Assembly (NCBI RefSeq): GCF_900095285.1 | Contig: NZ_LT607734.1 | Location: 1,488,001-1,552,000, forward strand | Length of the DNA stretch: 64,000 nucleotides | Reading direction: 5' to 3' | From: Fusobacterium gastrosuis | Lineage (GTDB): Bacteria > Fusobacteriota > Fusobacteriia > Fusobacteriales > Fusobacteriaceae | Shown here: positions 1 through 8,557 of the stretch, one piece after another | Numbering within the stretch: position 1 is the stretch's first letter | Layout: each line of letters begins with the position of its first letter | Notes under the pieces: model-generated | What the model was told of the DNA's origin: nothing | The model's input: only the letters and a program-made list of their open reading frames with translations | The model's database searches: none | Translations under genes and position numbers: made by a program

Positions 1-578
1 AAAATATAGATATAATTAAAGAAAATTCTATTGAAAAAGTATATATAGATAAAATAAATGAGGAAGTTAACAGAATTTTTTCAAAAATTTCCTTAGATAT
101 ATTACAGCAAATTGGGAAAATGCTTATAAGAAAAGAAAGAAAATATGTAGTTGGTTTTAAGAGCACGGCAGGTATTTCTAATTTTTTTGGAGTAAGATTA
201 GGTTTCATGCTAAAAGATGTATATAGCTTTAATATAGATGATTCTGTGGTAATAAATGCGTTATATAATATAAGTGAGAAAGATGTATTTGTAATTTTTG
301 ACTATCCTATGTACTCAAGAACTGCCGAAGTTTTAACTAAGATAGCTACTGAAAAAAAGGCTTCAATAATTTTATTTACTGATTCAGATGCCTCACCATT
401 AGCTGAATATGCAGATATAATATATAAGGCGAAAATGAATGGAATAAGTATTTTTAACTCATTAATATCTTCACAGATATTTATAGAATACTTACTGACA
501 TATATAAGTCAATTTATTGAAGAAAATGAGAAGAATCGATTTAGTAATATCAGAAAATATTTAATTGAAAAATTATAA
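1..578 (+). CDS. RpiR/MurR-family transcriptional regulator, C-terminal part (5' end outside window)
   Basis: The frame is open from the first bases of the window through an in-frame ATG at 120 to the TAA at 576-578, so the gene starts upstream and only about 190 C-terminal residues are seen. The visible part is a SIS (sugar isomerase) domain: the stretch ending in FTDSDASPLAEYADIIYKAK matches the end of the SIS fold in RpiR-type regulators, which bind phosphosugars and have an N-terminal helix-turn-helix (not visible here). The target genes cannot be read from the sequence. It converges with the histidine-degradation operon and shares a terminator with it. Family assignment is good; the ligand is unknown. 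Confidence 0.75.
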   Translation, partial: NIDIIKENSIEKVYIDKINEEVNRIFSKISLDILQQIGKMLIRKERKYVVGFKSTAGISNFFGVRLGFMLKDVYSFNIDDSVVINALYNISEKDVFVIFDYPMYSRTAEVLTKIATEKKASIILFTDSDASPLAEYADIIYKAKMNGISIFNSLISSQIFIEYLLTYISQFIEENEKNRFSNIRKYLIEKL

Positions 579-608
579 AAAGACAAAAATTTACAATAAT
601 TAAAGATA

Positions 609-648
609 AAAAAAGGATAGCTCATCTTCCTTAGAGCTACCCTTTTTT
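609..648. terminator. Bidirectional intrinsic terminator
   Basis: Stem AAAAAAGG-TAGCTC pairs with GAGCTA-CCTTTTTT with one A.C mismatch and a 10-nt loop. It has A/T runs on both sides and lies between two convergent genes, so it can serve both. Confidence 0.85.
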
Positions 649-653
649 ATATA

Positions 654-1292
654 TTATAATGCAGCATTAACAATATTCATAATTCTTTCTACTTCTTTTG
701 CTGCAGTGGCTTTAATTTCAGCTATTTCTTTAGAAATTTTTTGAACATATTCTTGATCTTCGATAGAAGATAAATTTACTTTAACATTTAAAATTCCACC
801 TTCAAGGCCTGTCATTAAAAGCATAGTCCCCACACCAATATCAGTTATAGCATTTTGATTTCCATATTCTAATATAGTTCCTAATAAAGAAATTGCTTTC
901 CCAGATAAAACAACTATATCATATGGAGTTTGAATAGCAAATTTTGTACATTTTTGAATTTCTGCATTTCTAATGGCTTTTTCTTCATCAGTTTCTTTAG
1001 GTAATTTAAAAGCAGCCATAACAGTATTATATGCTTCAGAATCTTTATCGATTAATACATTTAATTCATCTTTGATTTTTAATAATTCATCAAAATTTTT
1101 TACAAAAGCAGCTTTAGCTTCATCAGAATTTGCTTCATATTTTTTCTTCCCAAAACTTAAATGAGCTACCATTCTTCCTAAACTTACTCCTAATGAAGAA
1201 GCAAGAGCAGCTACAGATCCTCCTCCTGGTGCAGGGGAATTTGAATCAACTTCATTTAAAAATTTTATAACATCCATTTCAACTAATTTCAT
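654..1292 (-). CDS. Formiminotetrahydrofolate cyclodeaminase (FTCD C-terminal-domain type)
   Basis: A 212-residue stand-alone cyclodeaminase, the family that converts 5-formimino-THF to 5,10-methenyl-THF and ammonia (some relatives are annotated FchA, methenyl-THF cyclohydrolase). The signature SPAPGGGSVAALASSLG at residues 19-35 is the folate-binding glycine-rich stretch of the family, and the remainder is helical as expected. In animals this domain is fused to the formiminotransferase; here the two activities are separate genes at opposite ends of the operon. It is the last gene of the leftward ftcD-hutI cluster, 24 nt after hutI, with a GGAGG site 6 nt before the ATG. Confidence 0.85.
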   Translation of the reverse strand: MKLVEMDVIKFLNEVDSNSPAPGGGSVAALASSLGVSLGRMVAHLSFGKKKYEANSDEAKAAFVKNFDELLKIKDELNVLIDKDSEAYNTVMAAFKLPKETDEEKAIRNAEIQKCTKFAIQTPYDIVVLSGKAISLLGTILEYGNQNAITDIGVGTMLLMTGLEGGILNVKVNLSSIEDQEYVQKISKEIAEIKATAAKEVERIMNIVNAAL

Positions 1293-1316
1293 TTAAAACC
1301 TCCATTAATATATAAA

Positions 1317-2552
1317 TTATCTTTTAAATACTAATTTACCATTTTTATAGACTCTGTTTGTATGGTTAACCCCAAAATGATATAAGAAATATGACATATT
1401 TGGAGCATCAAAAACTGATATATCAGCTTTTTTTCCTACTTCTATTGAACCAATTTCATGATGTCGGTCAATAGCTTTTGCCGCATTTATAGTTACTGCT
1501 TTGAAAACTTCTTTAGGAGTCATTTTTAAATGAGCTGCTCCTATTTGCATAACAAATTGTAAATTTTCAGATGGACATGAACCAGGATTATAGTCAGTAG
1601 ATAGAGCTATTTGTATACCAGCTTCTATCATTTTTCTTGCTGGTGCGTAATGTTCCATCAGATTGAAAGAAGTTGCAGGTAATAAATCAGCTATAACACT
1701 ACTATTTGCTAAAGCATTTATACCACTATCAGTTATTTTCATTAAATGCTCAGCAGATACAGCACCTAATTCAGCTGCAAGCTCTACTCCCCCTAAAGAA
1801 ACAATTTCATCAGCATGTATTTTTAGTTTAAAGCCATTTTCTTTTGCGGCTGTTAGAATTCTTCTGCTTTCTTCCACAGAAAAAACTTTATCCTCACAGA
1901 AAATATCACAAAATTCTGCTAAATTTCTCTTTCTAACTTCAGGTAACATATCTATAACTAATTGTATATAAGCTTCTCTATTTTCTTTGTATTCAACAGG
2001 AACTGCATGTGCTCCCATAAAAGTAGAAACTAATGATACAGGTTGTAAATGTTCTAAAATTTTTACTACTTCCATTTGCTTTATTTCATTTTCAAAATCT
2101 AAACCATAACCACTTTTAGCTTCAACAGTAGTTACACCTAGCTCTAACATATATTTTAAACTTCTTAAAGTTTTATCTATAAGTTCTTTATGGCTTGCAT
2201 TTCTTGTTGCTTTTAAGCTACTTAAAATTCCACCACCCTTAGCCAATATTTCAAGGTATGGAACACCTTCAATTTTCATAGCAAATTCATTTTCTCTTGA
2301 ACCACCATGTACTAAGTGGGTATGTGAATCAATTAAACCAGGAGTTACAAGTTTACCACTTAAATCTACCATTTCTACTTGAGGATTAAAATATTCCTTT
2401 GGAACTTCACCTGTCCCAACAGCAACTATTTTATCCTTTTCAATAACTACATATGCATTTTCTAAAACTTCTATATTATCCATTTTTTTTGAACTATCAA
2501 GTTCTTTTGAAGTAACTAATTGACCTATATTAAATAAAATTAAATCTACCAT
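1317..2552 (-). CDS. hutI: Imidazolonepropionase
   Basis: A 411-residue amidohydrolase, the normal length for HutI, which hydrolyses 4-imidazolone-5-propanoate to N-formimino-L-glutamate in histidine degradation. The metal-binding HxH lies in GLIDSHTHLVHGG (His77 and His79); further family blocks are ATRNASHKELI, VEAKSGYGLD, KIHADEIVSLGG and ALSTDYNPGSCPSE. It sits between ftcD and the cyclodeaminase gene, all leftward. HutH (histidine ammonia-lyase) and HutU (urocanase) are not in this window, so the first steps must be encoded elsewhere or be absent. A GAGGAG site precedes the ATG by 5 nt. Confidence 0.93.
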   Translation of the reverse strand: MVDLILFNIGQLVTSKELDSSKKMDNIEVLENAYVVIEKDKIVAVGTGEVPKEYFNPQVEMVDLSGKLVTPGLIDSHTHLVHGGSRENEFAMKIEGVPYLEILAKGGGILSSLKATRNASHKELIDKTLRSLKYMLELGVTTVEAKSGYGLDFENEIKQMEVVKILEHLQPVSLVSTFMGAHAVPVEYKENREAYIQLVIDMLPEVRKRNLAEFCDIFCEDKVFSVEESRRILTAAKENGFKLKIHADEIVSLGGVELAAELGAVSAEHLMKITDSGINALANSSVIADLLPATSFNLMEHYAPARKMIEAGIQIALSTDYNPGSCPSENLQFVMQIGAAHLKMTPKEVFKAVTINAAKAIDRHHEIGSIEVGKKADISVFDAPNMSYFLYHFGVNHTNRVYKNGKLVFKR

Positions 2553-2586
2553 TCGTTCTCCTCTATATAAATTTAATTATAAACAA

Positions 2587-2612
2587 GAGCTGTTAGCTAA
2601 GTAACAGCCCTT
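2587..2612 (-). other. Intergenic hairpin between ftcD and hutI
   Basis: GAGCTGTTA and TAACAGCCC can pair around a 6-nt loop. On the transcribed (minus) strand the hairpin is followed only by a broken T-rich stretch, so it may be a weak attenuator or an mRNA processing/stability element that sets different levels of ftcD and the downstream genes. Role is inferred. Confidence 0.45.
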
Positions 2613-2621
2613 ATAATCATG

Positions 2622-3587
2622 TTATATATTTTTTTCTAATACTTTATATACATCAAAATCAGTTAAACCTAAATATTTTATCATTAGCTCAACTATTTTT
2701 TCCATAGACATGCTATCTACATCCTCATTAACTCCATCACATGCTAAATAGTATTTTAATGAATCTGATAAAGCAGCTAACGGAGTAGCACCTATAATTT
2801 CGCATCCAGTAACTTTAACTCCATATCTTTTTGCTTCCATTTTTACAGTTTCCATTATTCTATAAATAGGGTTTTTAGTGTAATCTTTGATATTCATTGT
2901 AACTTGAACAAACCCTTTATCTAATATTTCAGCAGGCCCAGCTTGAATATGTCTGAAACCACCGCTTGAAAATCTTATTGCTTTAGCAATTTCTTTAGGA
3001 ACATCCATATTAGTTGTAGCTAAATTAATGTTAAATGCAATCAATGGCATTCTGCATCCAATAGCTACAACCCCTGCAGTTGGGTGAGGTGCTCTTTCAC
3101 CGAAGTCTGGTGCCCATTCATCTAATTTCATTTTTTCTGCCATTCCTTCATATTCACCTTTTCTTATATCTGGTAAAGATACTCTATTTGGTGCAGTTGC
3201 AGTATTTTCATATAAGAAAACTGGTAATTGAAATCTTTCCCATACTGCTTTAGCAACTTCTTTTGATATTTCATCACATTCTGCAGTAGTCATTTCTTGG
3301 ATTGGTAAAAATGGTACAACATCAGTTGCTCCCATTCTTTTATGTTCACCTTTATGAACATTCATATCTATTTCTTTTGTTGCAATTCCTATTGATTCTA
3401 TAACAGCATTTTTTATAGCTTCTGGTTCTCCCATAACTGTAACAACGGTTCTATTGTAATTTGCGTCTGGTTCAACACCTAAAAGTTTTATTTTAGGATT
3501 ATTTTTGTAAGGTGTAACAATTCTTTCAATTTTTGCTAAATCTTTTCCTTCACTGTAATTTGGTATACATTCTACTATCTTTGCCAT
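2622..3587 (-). CDS. ftcD: Glutamate formimidoyltransferase
   Basis: A 321-residue formiminotransferase that moves the formimino group from N-formiminoglutamate to tetrahydrofolate, releasing glutamate. The block VHKGEHKRMGATDVVPFLPI carries His82, at the same position as the catalytic His of the mammalian FTCD transferase domain; PNYSEGKD at the N-terminus and GGFRHIQAGPAE further on are also typical. It is the first gene of the leftward cluster, and the released glutamate can enter fermentation. The start has a GGAGGAA site. A promoter is seen at 3665-3692. Confidence 0.92.
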   Translation of the reverse strand: MAKIVECIPNYSEGKDLAKIERIVTPYKNNPKIKLLGVEPDANYNRTVVTVMGEPEAIKNAVIESIGIATKEIDMNVHKGEHKRMGATDVVPFLPIQEMTTAECDEISKEVAKAVWERFQLPVFLYENTATAPNRVSLPDIRKGEYEGMAEKMKLDEWAPDFGERAPHPTAGVVAIGCRMPLIAFNINLATTNMDVPKEIAKAIRFSSGGFRHIQAGPAEILDKGFVQVTMNIKDYTKNPIYRIMETVKMEAKRYGVKVTGCEIIGATPLAALSDSLKYYLACDGVNEDVDSMSMEKIVELMIKYLGLTDFDVYKVLEKNI

Positions 3588-3664
3588 TCTTCTTCCTCCT
3601 AAATATTAAAATTAATTATTAAAATGATTTTAAAAAATAACAAAACTTTCTAACAGATATATAT

Positions 3665-3692
3665 AGTATAACAAAATAAAATAATAAATCAA
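3665..3692 (-). promoter_or_regulatory. Promoter of the ftcD-hutI-cyclodeaminase operon
   Basis: On the minus strand TTGATT and TATACT are separated by 16 nt, about 75 nt upstream of the ftcD start. No operator palindrome is evident nearby. Confidence 0.6.
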
Positions 3693-3708
3693 TAAAATTT
3701 TATAAAAA

Positions 3709-3734
3709 AAAGAGAAGTCAACTGACTTCTCTTT
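3709..3734 (-). terminator. Intrinsic terminator of the rplU operon
   Basis: Perfect 12-bp stem AAAGAGAAGTCA / TGACTTCTCTTT, followed on the minus strand by eight T residues, directly downstream of rpmA. Confidence 0.85.
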
Positions 3735-3741
3735 AATATTC

Positions 3742-4026
3742 TTATTTTTCTGAGTATATAGAAACTTGTTTTTTAGTTTTTCCTAATCTTTCAAATTTCA
3801 CATATCCATCAATTAAAGCAAAAAGAGTATGATCTTTCCCAATTCCCATATTATTTCCAGCATGGAATTTAGTACCTCTTTGTCTAACTATGATGTTACC
3901 AGCTTTAACAACTTCCCCATCATATTTTTTTACTCCAAGATATTTAGGATTTGAATCTCTTCCATTTTTAACTGATCCTTGTCCTTTTTTATGTGCAAAT
4001 AATTGTATATTTACTAAAAATCTCAT
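3742..4026 (-). CDS. rpmA: 50S ribosomal protein L27 with cleavable N-terminal extension
   Basis: A 94-residue L27. The ordinary mature N-terminus [15 protein letters not shown] is preceded by ten extra residues, [10 protein letters not shown]. In Firmicutes and Fusobacteria such an extension is removed by the protease Prp between Phe and Ala, which frees the L27 N-terminus that reaches toward the peptidyl-transferase centre. Here the predicted cut is Phe10/Ala11. The prp gene is immediately upstream, and its last codons contain the ribosome binding site (GAAGGAGG) for rpmA. The cleavage is known for the family and inferred here from the motif and the neighbour. Confidence 0.95.
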   Translation of the reverse strand: MRFLVNIQLFAHKKGQGSVKNGRDSNPKYLGVKKYDGEVVKAGNIIVRQRGTKFHAGNNMGIGKDHTLFALIDGYVKFERLGKTKKQVSIYSEK

Positions 4027-4030
4027 GTTA

Positions 4031-4360
4031 TTAATCCTCCTTCTCTACAAGCTTAATATTTTTTGGATATTGTTCTGATAATTCTTTAATAAACAAAACC
4101 ATAGTTTCTAAAGATAACTCTAATTTTTTAAAATTTTCATTATCTAAAGTCTTTAAATCTACTTCTAAAAACCCATCATTATTTATAATGAATTTAGGAC
4201 TTAAATTTAAGATTTCGTGCATGCTCAAGAGTGGTAACTGCAAGGCAGTTGAAAGTGCAGCACATATTATATCAGTACCTGATTCTGAGTATCCAGTATG
4301 ACCATTTGCTCTATATCCAATAATACTACCATTTTTTCTAAAAATTTTTACTACTGTCAT
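4031..4360 (-). CDS. prp: Ribosomal-processing cysteine protease Prp
   Basis: A 109-residue protein of the YsxB/DUF464 family. The catalytic pair is visible: His21 in [14 protein letters not shown] and Cys33 in [12 protein letters not shown]. Prp removes the N-terminal extension of L27 before or during 50S assembly and is essential in Staphylococcus aureus. The gene lies between rplU and rpmA, the order seen in Firmicutes. Its ATG is two bases after the rplU stop codon and has no good ribosome binding site, so translation is probably coupled to rplU and kept low. Confidence 0.93.
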   Translation of the reverse strand: MTVVKIFRKNGSIIGYRANGHTGYSESGTDIICAALSTALQLPLLSMHEILNLSPKFIINNDGFLEVDLKTLDNENFKKLELSLETMVLFIKELSEQYPKNIKLVEKED

Positions 4361-4362
4361 AA

Positions 4363-4674
4363 TTAAGCATTTATTGAAACTACTTTAACTTCAGTAAATA
4401 ATTGTCTATGACCTTTTTTTCTGTGGCTAGCTTTTTTAGGCTTGTATTTGAAGTTAACAACTTTTGGACCTTTTCCTTGAGATAAAACCTCAACAACAAC
4501 TTTTGCTCCTTCAACTAAAGGCGAACCAACTTTAACATTGTCGCTATTAGCTACTAAAAGAACTTCGTTTAATTCAACAGTTGCATTAACTTCAGCATTT
4601 AATTTTTCTACTCTTAATACATCACCTTCTGTAACTTTATACTGTTTACCACCAGTTTTAATTACTGCGTACAT
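4363..4674 (-). CDS. rplU: 50S ribosomal protein L21
   Basis: A 103-residue L21 of standard length, starting [14 protein letters not shown] and ending with the basic block [18 protein letters not shown] typical of the family. It is a 23S rRNA-binding protein of the large subunit. First gene of the rplU-prp-rpmA operon, with a GGAGGTG site and a near-consensus promoter at 4740-4768. The roughly 60-nt leader contains a small AAGGT/ACCTT hairpin that could act in L21 autoregulation, but it is too short to assign. Confidence 0.96.
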   Translation of the reverse strand: MYAVIKTGGKQYKVTEGDVLRVEKLNAEVNATVELNEVLLVANSDNVKVGSPLVEGAKVVVEVLSQGKGPKVVNFKYKPKKASHRKKGHRQLFTEVKVVSINA

Positions 4675-4739
4675 ATTACACCTCCATATTTCGCTAATAT
4701 AAGGTTGCTGATTACCTTTATTATGCGTTAATCCTATTT

Positions 4740-4768
4740 AATATAACATAAAATATATTTATTGTCAA
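4740..4768 (-). promoter_or_regulatory. Strong promoter of rplU-prp-rpmA
   Basis: On the minus strand a perfect -35 TTGACA, a 17-nt spacer and -10 TATATT, about 65 nt upstream of the rplU ATG. Confidence 0.8.
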
Positions 4769-4790
4769 TATTAAACTTCTAATATTCTTT

Positions 4791-5939
4791 TTATTTTATA
4801 CTTTTCCACCACTTAGAAAATTTATCTTTTTTATTCAAATAAATTATTTCACCAATGAGTGGTGTTTGCATGTGTATATTTGTATTTTCAATTAAAGTAT
4901 CTAATCTATCTAGAGGTTCATACCAATTATGTTTACTTAGTTTAAATTTACTATTATGAATTGGAAGAAATCTTTGAGTATTTAAGTCATTTAAAGCTAA
5001 TAAAATTTCTTCAGGATGTATGTGAATATTTGCCCAATCACTATTATATTGCCCTGCTTCCATGGCAACAAAATCAATATTTTTAAATTTTTCACCTATT
5101 TCTTTATAATGTGGACCGTAACCACTGTCACCATTAAAAAATAATTTACTATCCTTAGTTTCAATTAAAAATGACGCCCATAAAGATTTATTTCTAATGA
5201 AGCCTCTTCCTGAAAAATGTCTAGCAGGTAAAGTATGAATTTTAAGTTCTTTTAAACTTATTGTTTCCCACCAATCAGTTTCAATTATATTTTCTTTATT
5301 TATGCCCCAATGTTCTAAGTGTTCTCCCACTCCTAAAGGAACAATAAATTTTTTAACTCTATTTTTTATTCCCATAATAGTAGGATAATTTAGATGATCC
5401 CAATGATCATGAGTTAAAATCAAAATATCAATTTCAGGAATATCTTTACTTTTAAATATATCTGAACCCTCAAAAGCTTTCATAGCAAAAGGTAAAGGAA
5501 AAGCCTTTTCCAAGACAGGATCAACTAGAATTCTATTTCCTTCTAATTGAAGATATAAGGAAGAATGCCCCAACCATACTATTAAATTTTCTTTAATATC
5601 TAGTTTGAAAAGATTGGTTTTGACACTGGGAATAGGTTTGTTTGGAACAGTATTTTCAGCTTCATCTTTTCCAGTTGCAAATTGATATAATCTTTTTAAT
5701 TTTGCACTTAATTTATTTGCAGATTCTTTATTTTTGCTTGTCCCTAATAAAATTGTGGGAATAGGATATTCAAATTCAGCTTTTTCTAAATTATAATTTT
5801 TTGATAATTTAATTTTTTCCAATCTTTCTCCACTAGACAATTTTCCAAAAGCTTTTGTTTGTAAAAAAAGATTAATTAATAAAGATAAAATAATACCTAA
5901 AAATATTAAAACTATAAAAAATTTTATAAATAATTTCAT
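4791..5939 (-). CDS. Membrane-anchored metallo-beta-lactamase-fold hydrolase (NAPE-PLD/UlaG-like, COG2220)
   Basis: 382 residues. An N-terminal hydrophobic helix (about residues 5-25) looks like a signal anchor, so the domain is probably periplasmic. The metal site motif THDHWDH is at residues 176-182, with later ligands in ARHFSGRG, FNGDSGYG and LPIHNSKFKLS. The GHSSLYLQLEGNRILVDP block before the HxHxDH motif is typical of the COG2220 branch that includes N-acyl-phosphatidylethanolamine phospholipase D. The substrate cannot be read from the sequence; a phospholipid or lactone is possible. It stands alone with its own GAGGT site. Confidence 0.8.
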   Translation of the reverse strand: MKLFIKFFIVLIFLGIILSLLINLFLQTKAFGKLSSGERLEKIKLSKNYNLEKAEFEYPIPTILLGTSKNKESANKLSAKLKRLYQFATGKDEAENTVPNKPIPSVKTNLFKLDIKENLIVWLGHSSLYLQLEGNRILVDPVLEKAFPLPFAMKAFEGSDIFKSKDIPEIDILILTHDHWDHLNYPTIMGIKNRVKKFIVPLGVGEHLEHWGINKENIIETDWWETISLKELKIHTLPARHFSGRGFIRNKSLWASFLIETKDSKLFFNGDSGYGPHYKEIGEKFKNIDFVAMEAGQYNSDWANIHIHPEEILLALNDLNTQRFLPIHNSKFKLSKHNWYEPLDRLDTLIENTNIHMQTPLIGEIIYLNKKDKFSKWWKSIK

Positions 5940-6052
5940 TTATACCTCTTTTCATTTTTAATAAATAATTTTAAATTTTATTATAGTTAAGAAATTATTT
6001 TCTGTCAATGGAAAGACCTTAAAGATGGCATTAATAAATATTAGCTTAAATG

Positions 6053-6079
6053 ATAAAAGCCGACTTCGTCGGCTTTTAT
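6053..6079 (-). terminator. Intrinsic terminator after the peptide-binding lipoprotein gene
   Basis: Perfect inverted repeat with arms ATAAAAGCCGAC and GTCGGCTTTTAT around a TTC triloop, immediately downstream of the leftward gene at 6082. Confidence 0.85.
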
Positions 6080-6081
6080 TT

Positions 6082-7605
6082 CTAATTTTCAAAATAAGCA
6101 GTTGCCATGTTATGCAAAGTTACAGGATGAACATTTATCCCTTTTACATTTTTTTGTGAAGCAACAGTGATAAATCTACTGAATAATAATACATTAGGAA
6201 CATCATCCATTATTAGGATTTCTGCTTTTTCATAAAGTTCCTTTCTTTTTTCAGGATTAATTTCTCTTCTAGCTTCTTCTATATATTTATCAACTTCTGG
6301 ATTAGAATAGAAATCTCTATTTCCTGTTCCACCTTTTGCAGAAGAATGATAAACAGAGTATAATCCATAGTCAGCATCCCCTGTAACAACTCCCCAAGCA
6401 CCTAAGTACATATCATGTTTTCCATTTGCAGTAAAATCTAAGAATGCACTAGCTTCTAAAATTTCAATTTTAGCATTTATTCCAATTTCCCTTAAATTTG
6501 CTTGAATTATTTCTGCAGTTTGTTGATTTATATCTCCACCTCTTAGGACTATTGAAGTGTCAAATCCATTTTCATATCCAGCTTCCTTTAAAAGTTCTTT
6601 TGCTTTTTCAACATTATATTCATAATTTTTAGTTTTGTCAGTGCTTCCAAATACAGCACCTACAACTGGAGCATTTGGAATAATTCCACTGCCGTTTAAA
6701 ACAGTGTCTATAATTGACTGTTTTGCAATTGCATAAGAAATAGCTTTTCTTACTTTCGGATTATTGAAAGGTTCTTTTTCATTATTCATGCCTAAGAAAA
6801 TTGTAGATAACGAAGGTTTTGCATGCAGTTCAAGCTTTTCACTCTTTTTTACAGCTTCTTCATTTAATCCATAAAGAGCAAAAGCTACATCATATTCTCC
6901 AGTTTCTAAACCTATAAGTCTACTTGATTCTTCAACAACAGGTTTAAAAATTATAGTTTTAGGTCCTTTCTCATTTTTATCAAAGTAATCTTCATTTTTT
7001 TCAAAAACTAATCTATCTCCATTTATCCATTCTTTAAATTTATAACTTCCAGTTCCAATTGGGTTATTTGCATAGTTCTCACCAGCTTCAGTTACAATTT
7101 TTTTATTTACAATCCCTAATGCTGGATGTGCTAAATGAGCTAACAAAGGTCCAAAAGGAGTTTTTGTAACTATATTTATAGTATATTCATCAACTATGTC
7201 AACTTTTTCGATTGGTGGAACCACAAAGGCTATTCTAGGTGATTGAGTCATTCTTTCTAACGAAAATTTGATGTCTTCAACAGTTAAAGGATCACCATTG
7301 TGGAATTTTATTCCTTTCCTTATAGTAAATTGCGTAGTTTTATCATCAATTTGCTTCCAACTCTCAGCAATTCCGGGATGAATTTTCATATCTCCATCTG
7401 CTTCAACAAGTCTTGAATAGATAAGTCTATTTGCTTGTAGAGAATATCCATCATTTCCTTGATGAGGATCTAGGGTTTTTGATTCACCCTCTCTAGCAAC
7501 TACCATCTCTTCTTTAATTACTGCTTTTTCTTCTACTTTATTTTTATTGCAAGCTACCATAAAAAAAGTTGCTCCCAATAAAATTGTTAAAAATTTTTTT
7601 AACAT
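6082..7605 (-). CDS. ABC transporter substrate-binding lipoprotein, family 5 (peptide/nickel type)
   Basis: 507 residues, normal for DppA/OppA-type binding proteins. A lipoprotein signal peptide ends at FFMVAC, with Cys19 as the lipidated residue. The family signature is visible around WKQIDDKTTQFTIRKGIKFHNGDPLTVEDIKFS (given here only as a marker of residues near 85-115), and the LKEAGYENGFD block is typical of the second lobe. It probably binds oligopeptides in the periplasm for uptake. No permease or ATPase genes adjoin it, so it is an orphan binding protein that must use a transporter encoded elsewhere. A terminator follows directly. Confidence 0.88.
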   Translation of the reverse strand: MLKKFLTILLGATFFMVACNKNKVEEKAVIKEEMVVAREGESKTLDPHQGNDGYSLQANRLIYSRLVEADGDMKIHPGIAESWKQIDDKTTQFTIRKGIKFHNGDPLTVEDIKFSLERMTQSPRIAFVVPPIEKVDIVDEYTINIVTKTPFGPLLAHLAHPALGIVNKKIVTEAGENYANNPIGTGSYKFKEWINGDRLVFEKNEDYFDKNEKGPKTIIFKPVVEESSRLIGLETGEYDVAFALYGLNEEAVKKSEKLELHAKPSLSTIFLGMNNEKEPFNNPKVRKAISYAIAKQSIIDTVLNGSGIIPNAPVVGAVFGSTDKTKNYEYNVEKAKELLKEAGYENGFDTSIVLRGGDINQQTAEIIQANLREIGINAKIEILEASAFLDFTANGKHDMYLGAWGVVTGDADYGLYSVYHSSAKGGTGNRDFYSNPEVDKYIEEARREINPEKRKELYEKAEILIMDDVPNVLLFSRFITVASQKNVKGINVHPVTLHNMATAYFEN

Positions 7606-7779
7606 TAATTCCTCCTTTATATTTCAGTTATTATTTTTTTCTTTATTAATATAGTCAGAATTATAGCATTTCAATTTTTTTTAAACAATGGCTCAGTTGT
7701 ATATAAAAAAAGTTCTATTTTTTTCATTTTTTCTTTTAAATTATAATATATTTTTTTCAAAGAAAGTTCCTTTTATTAG

Positions 7780-7808
7780 TTCATTAAGAATTTTATTTAT
7801 GTTATAAT
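7780..7808 (+). promoter_or_regulatory. Likely promoter of the sir2-dinB pair
   Basis: -10 TATAAT at 7803-7808 preceded at 17 nt by a weak -35 TTCATT, about 27 nt upstream of the chosen start codon. Confidence 0.5.
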
Positions 7809-7834
7809 AAATAATAATATGTGAGGTGATTCTA

Positions 7835-8557
7835 ATGTTAGCATCAAATAAATTTAATGAGCTGCTAGATATAATTAAAAATAGCAAGTATTTAGTATTT
7901 TTTACTGGTGCAGGTGTTTCTACTGATAGTGGACTAAAAAGTTTTAGAGGTAAGGATGGACTTTATTCTTCAAAATATAAAAATAAATATCAACCTGAAG
8001 AAATTTTAAGTATAGATTTTTTTAATAAAAATAAAGCAATTTTTTTAGAATATATAGAAGAAGAATTATCGATAAAAGATGTAAAACCTAATAAAGGACA
8101 TATAGCATTAGCTAAATTAGAAGAACTAGGAATTTTAAAAGCTGTTATTACTCAAAACATAGATAATCTTCACCAAGAAGCTGGAAATAAAAATGTTATC
8201 GAATTACATGGAAGTTTAAAAAGATGGTATTGTATATCTTGTGGTAAAAAATATACATACAATACAAATTGTAACTGTGGTGGAATAGTTAGACCTGAGG
8301 TAACACTATATGGAGAAATGTTAGATGAAGAAGCTGTGAGTCAAGCAATCTATAATATTGAGAATGCGGATACTCTTGTTATAGCTGGGACAAGTCTAAC
8401 TGTTTATCCGGCAGCTCATTATATAAGATATTTTAGAGGGAAAAATTTAGTTATTATTAATAATGAAGCTACTCAATATGATTCATCTGCTCAATTAGTT
8501 TTGTATGAAAATTTTGCTAAAACGATGGATAAAGTGGTAAAGGAACTAGGTATTTAA
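7835..8557 (+). CDS. cobB: NAD-dependent protein deacylase, Sir2 family
   Basis: A 240-residue sirtuin. NAD-binding GAGVSTDSGLKSFRG at residues 25-39, TQNIDNLH at 106-113, catalytic His125 in ELHGS, and a zinc-binding set Cys133, Cys136, Cys146 and Cys148. It removes acyl groups from lysines using NAD+ and yields nicotinamide and O-acyl-ADP-ribose. An in-frame GTG at 7826 lies inside the ribosome binding site GAGGTGAT, so the ATG at 7835 is the better start. The stop codon overlaps the dinB start (TAATG), implying translational coupling of deacylase and polymerase. Confidence 0.92.
   Translation: MLASNKFNELLDIIKNSKYLVFFTGAGVSTDSGLKSFRGKDGLYSSKYKNKYQPEEILSIDFFNKNKAIFLEYIEEELSIKDVKPNKGHIALAKLEELGILKAVITQNIDNLHQEAGNKNVIELHGSLKRWYCISCGKKYTYNTNCNCGGIVRPEVTLYGEMLDEEAVSQAIYNIENADTLVIAGTSLTVYPAAHYIRYFRGKNLVIINNEATQYDSSAQLVLYENFAKTMDKVVKELGI

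Noticed and set aside
7826..7834. GTG start of the sirtuin gene at 7826
   Set aside because: This GTG is part of the ribosome binding site GAGGTGAT; the ATG at 7835 has normal spacing.
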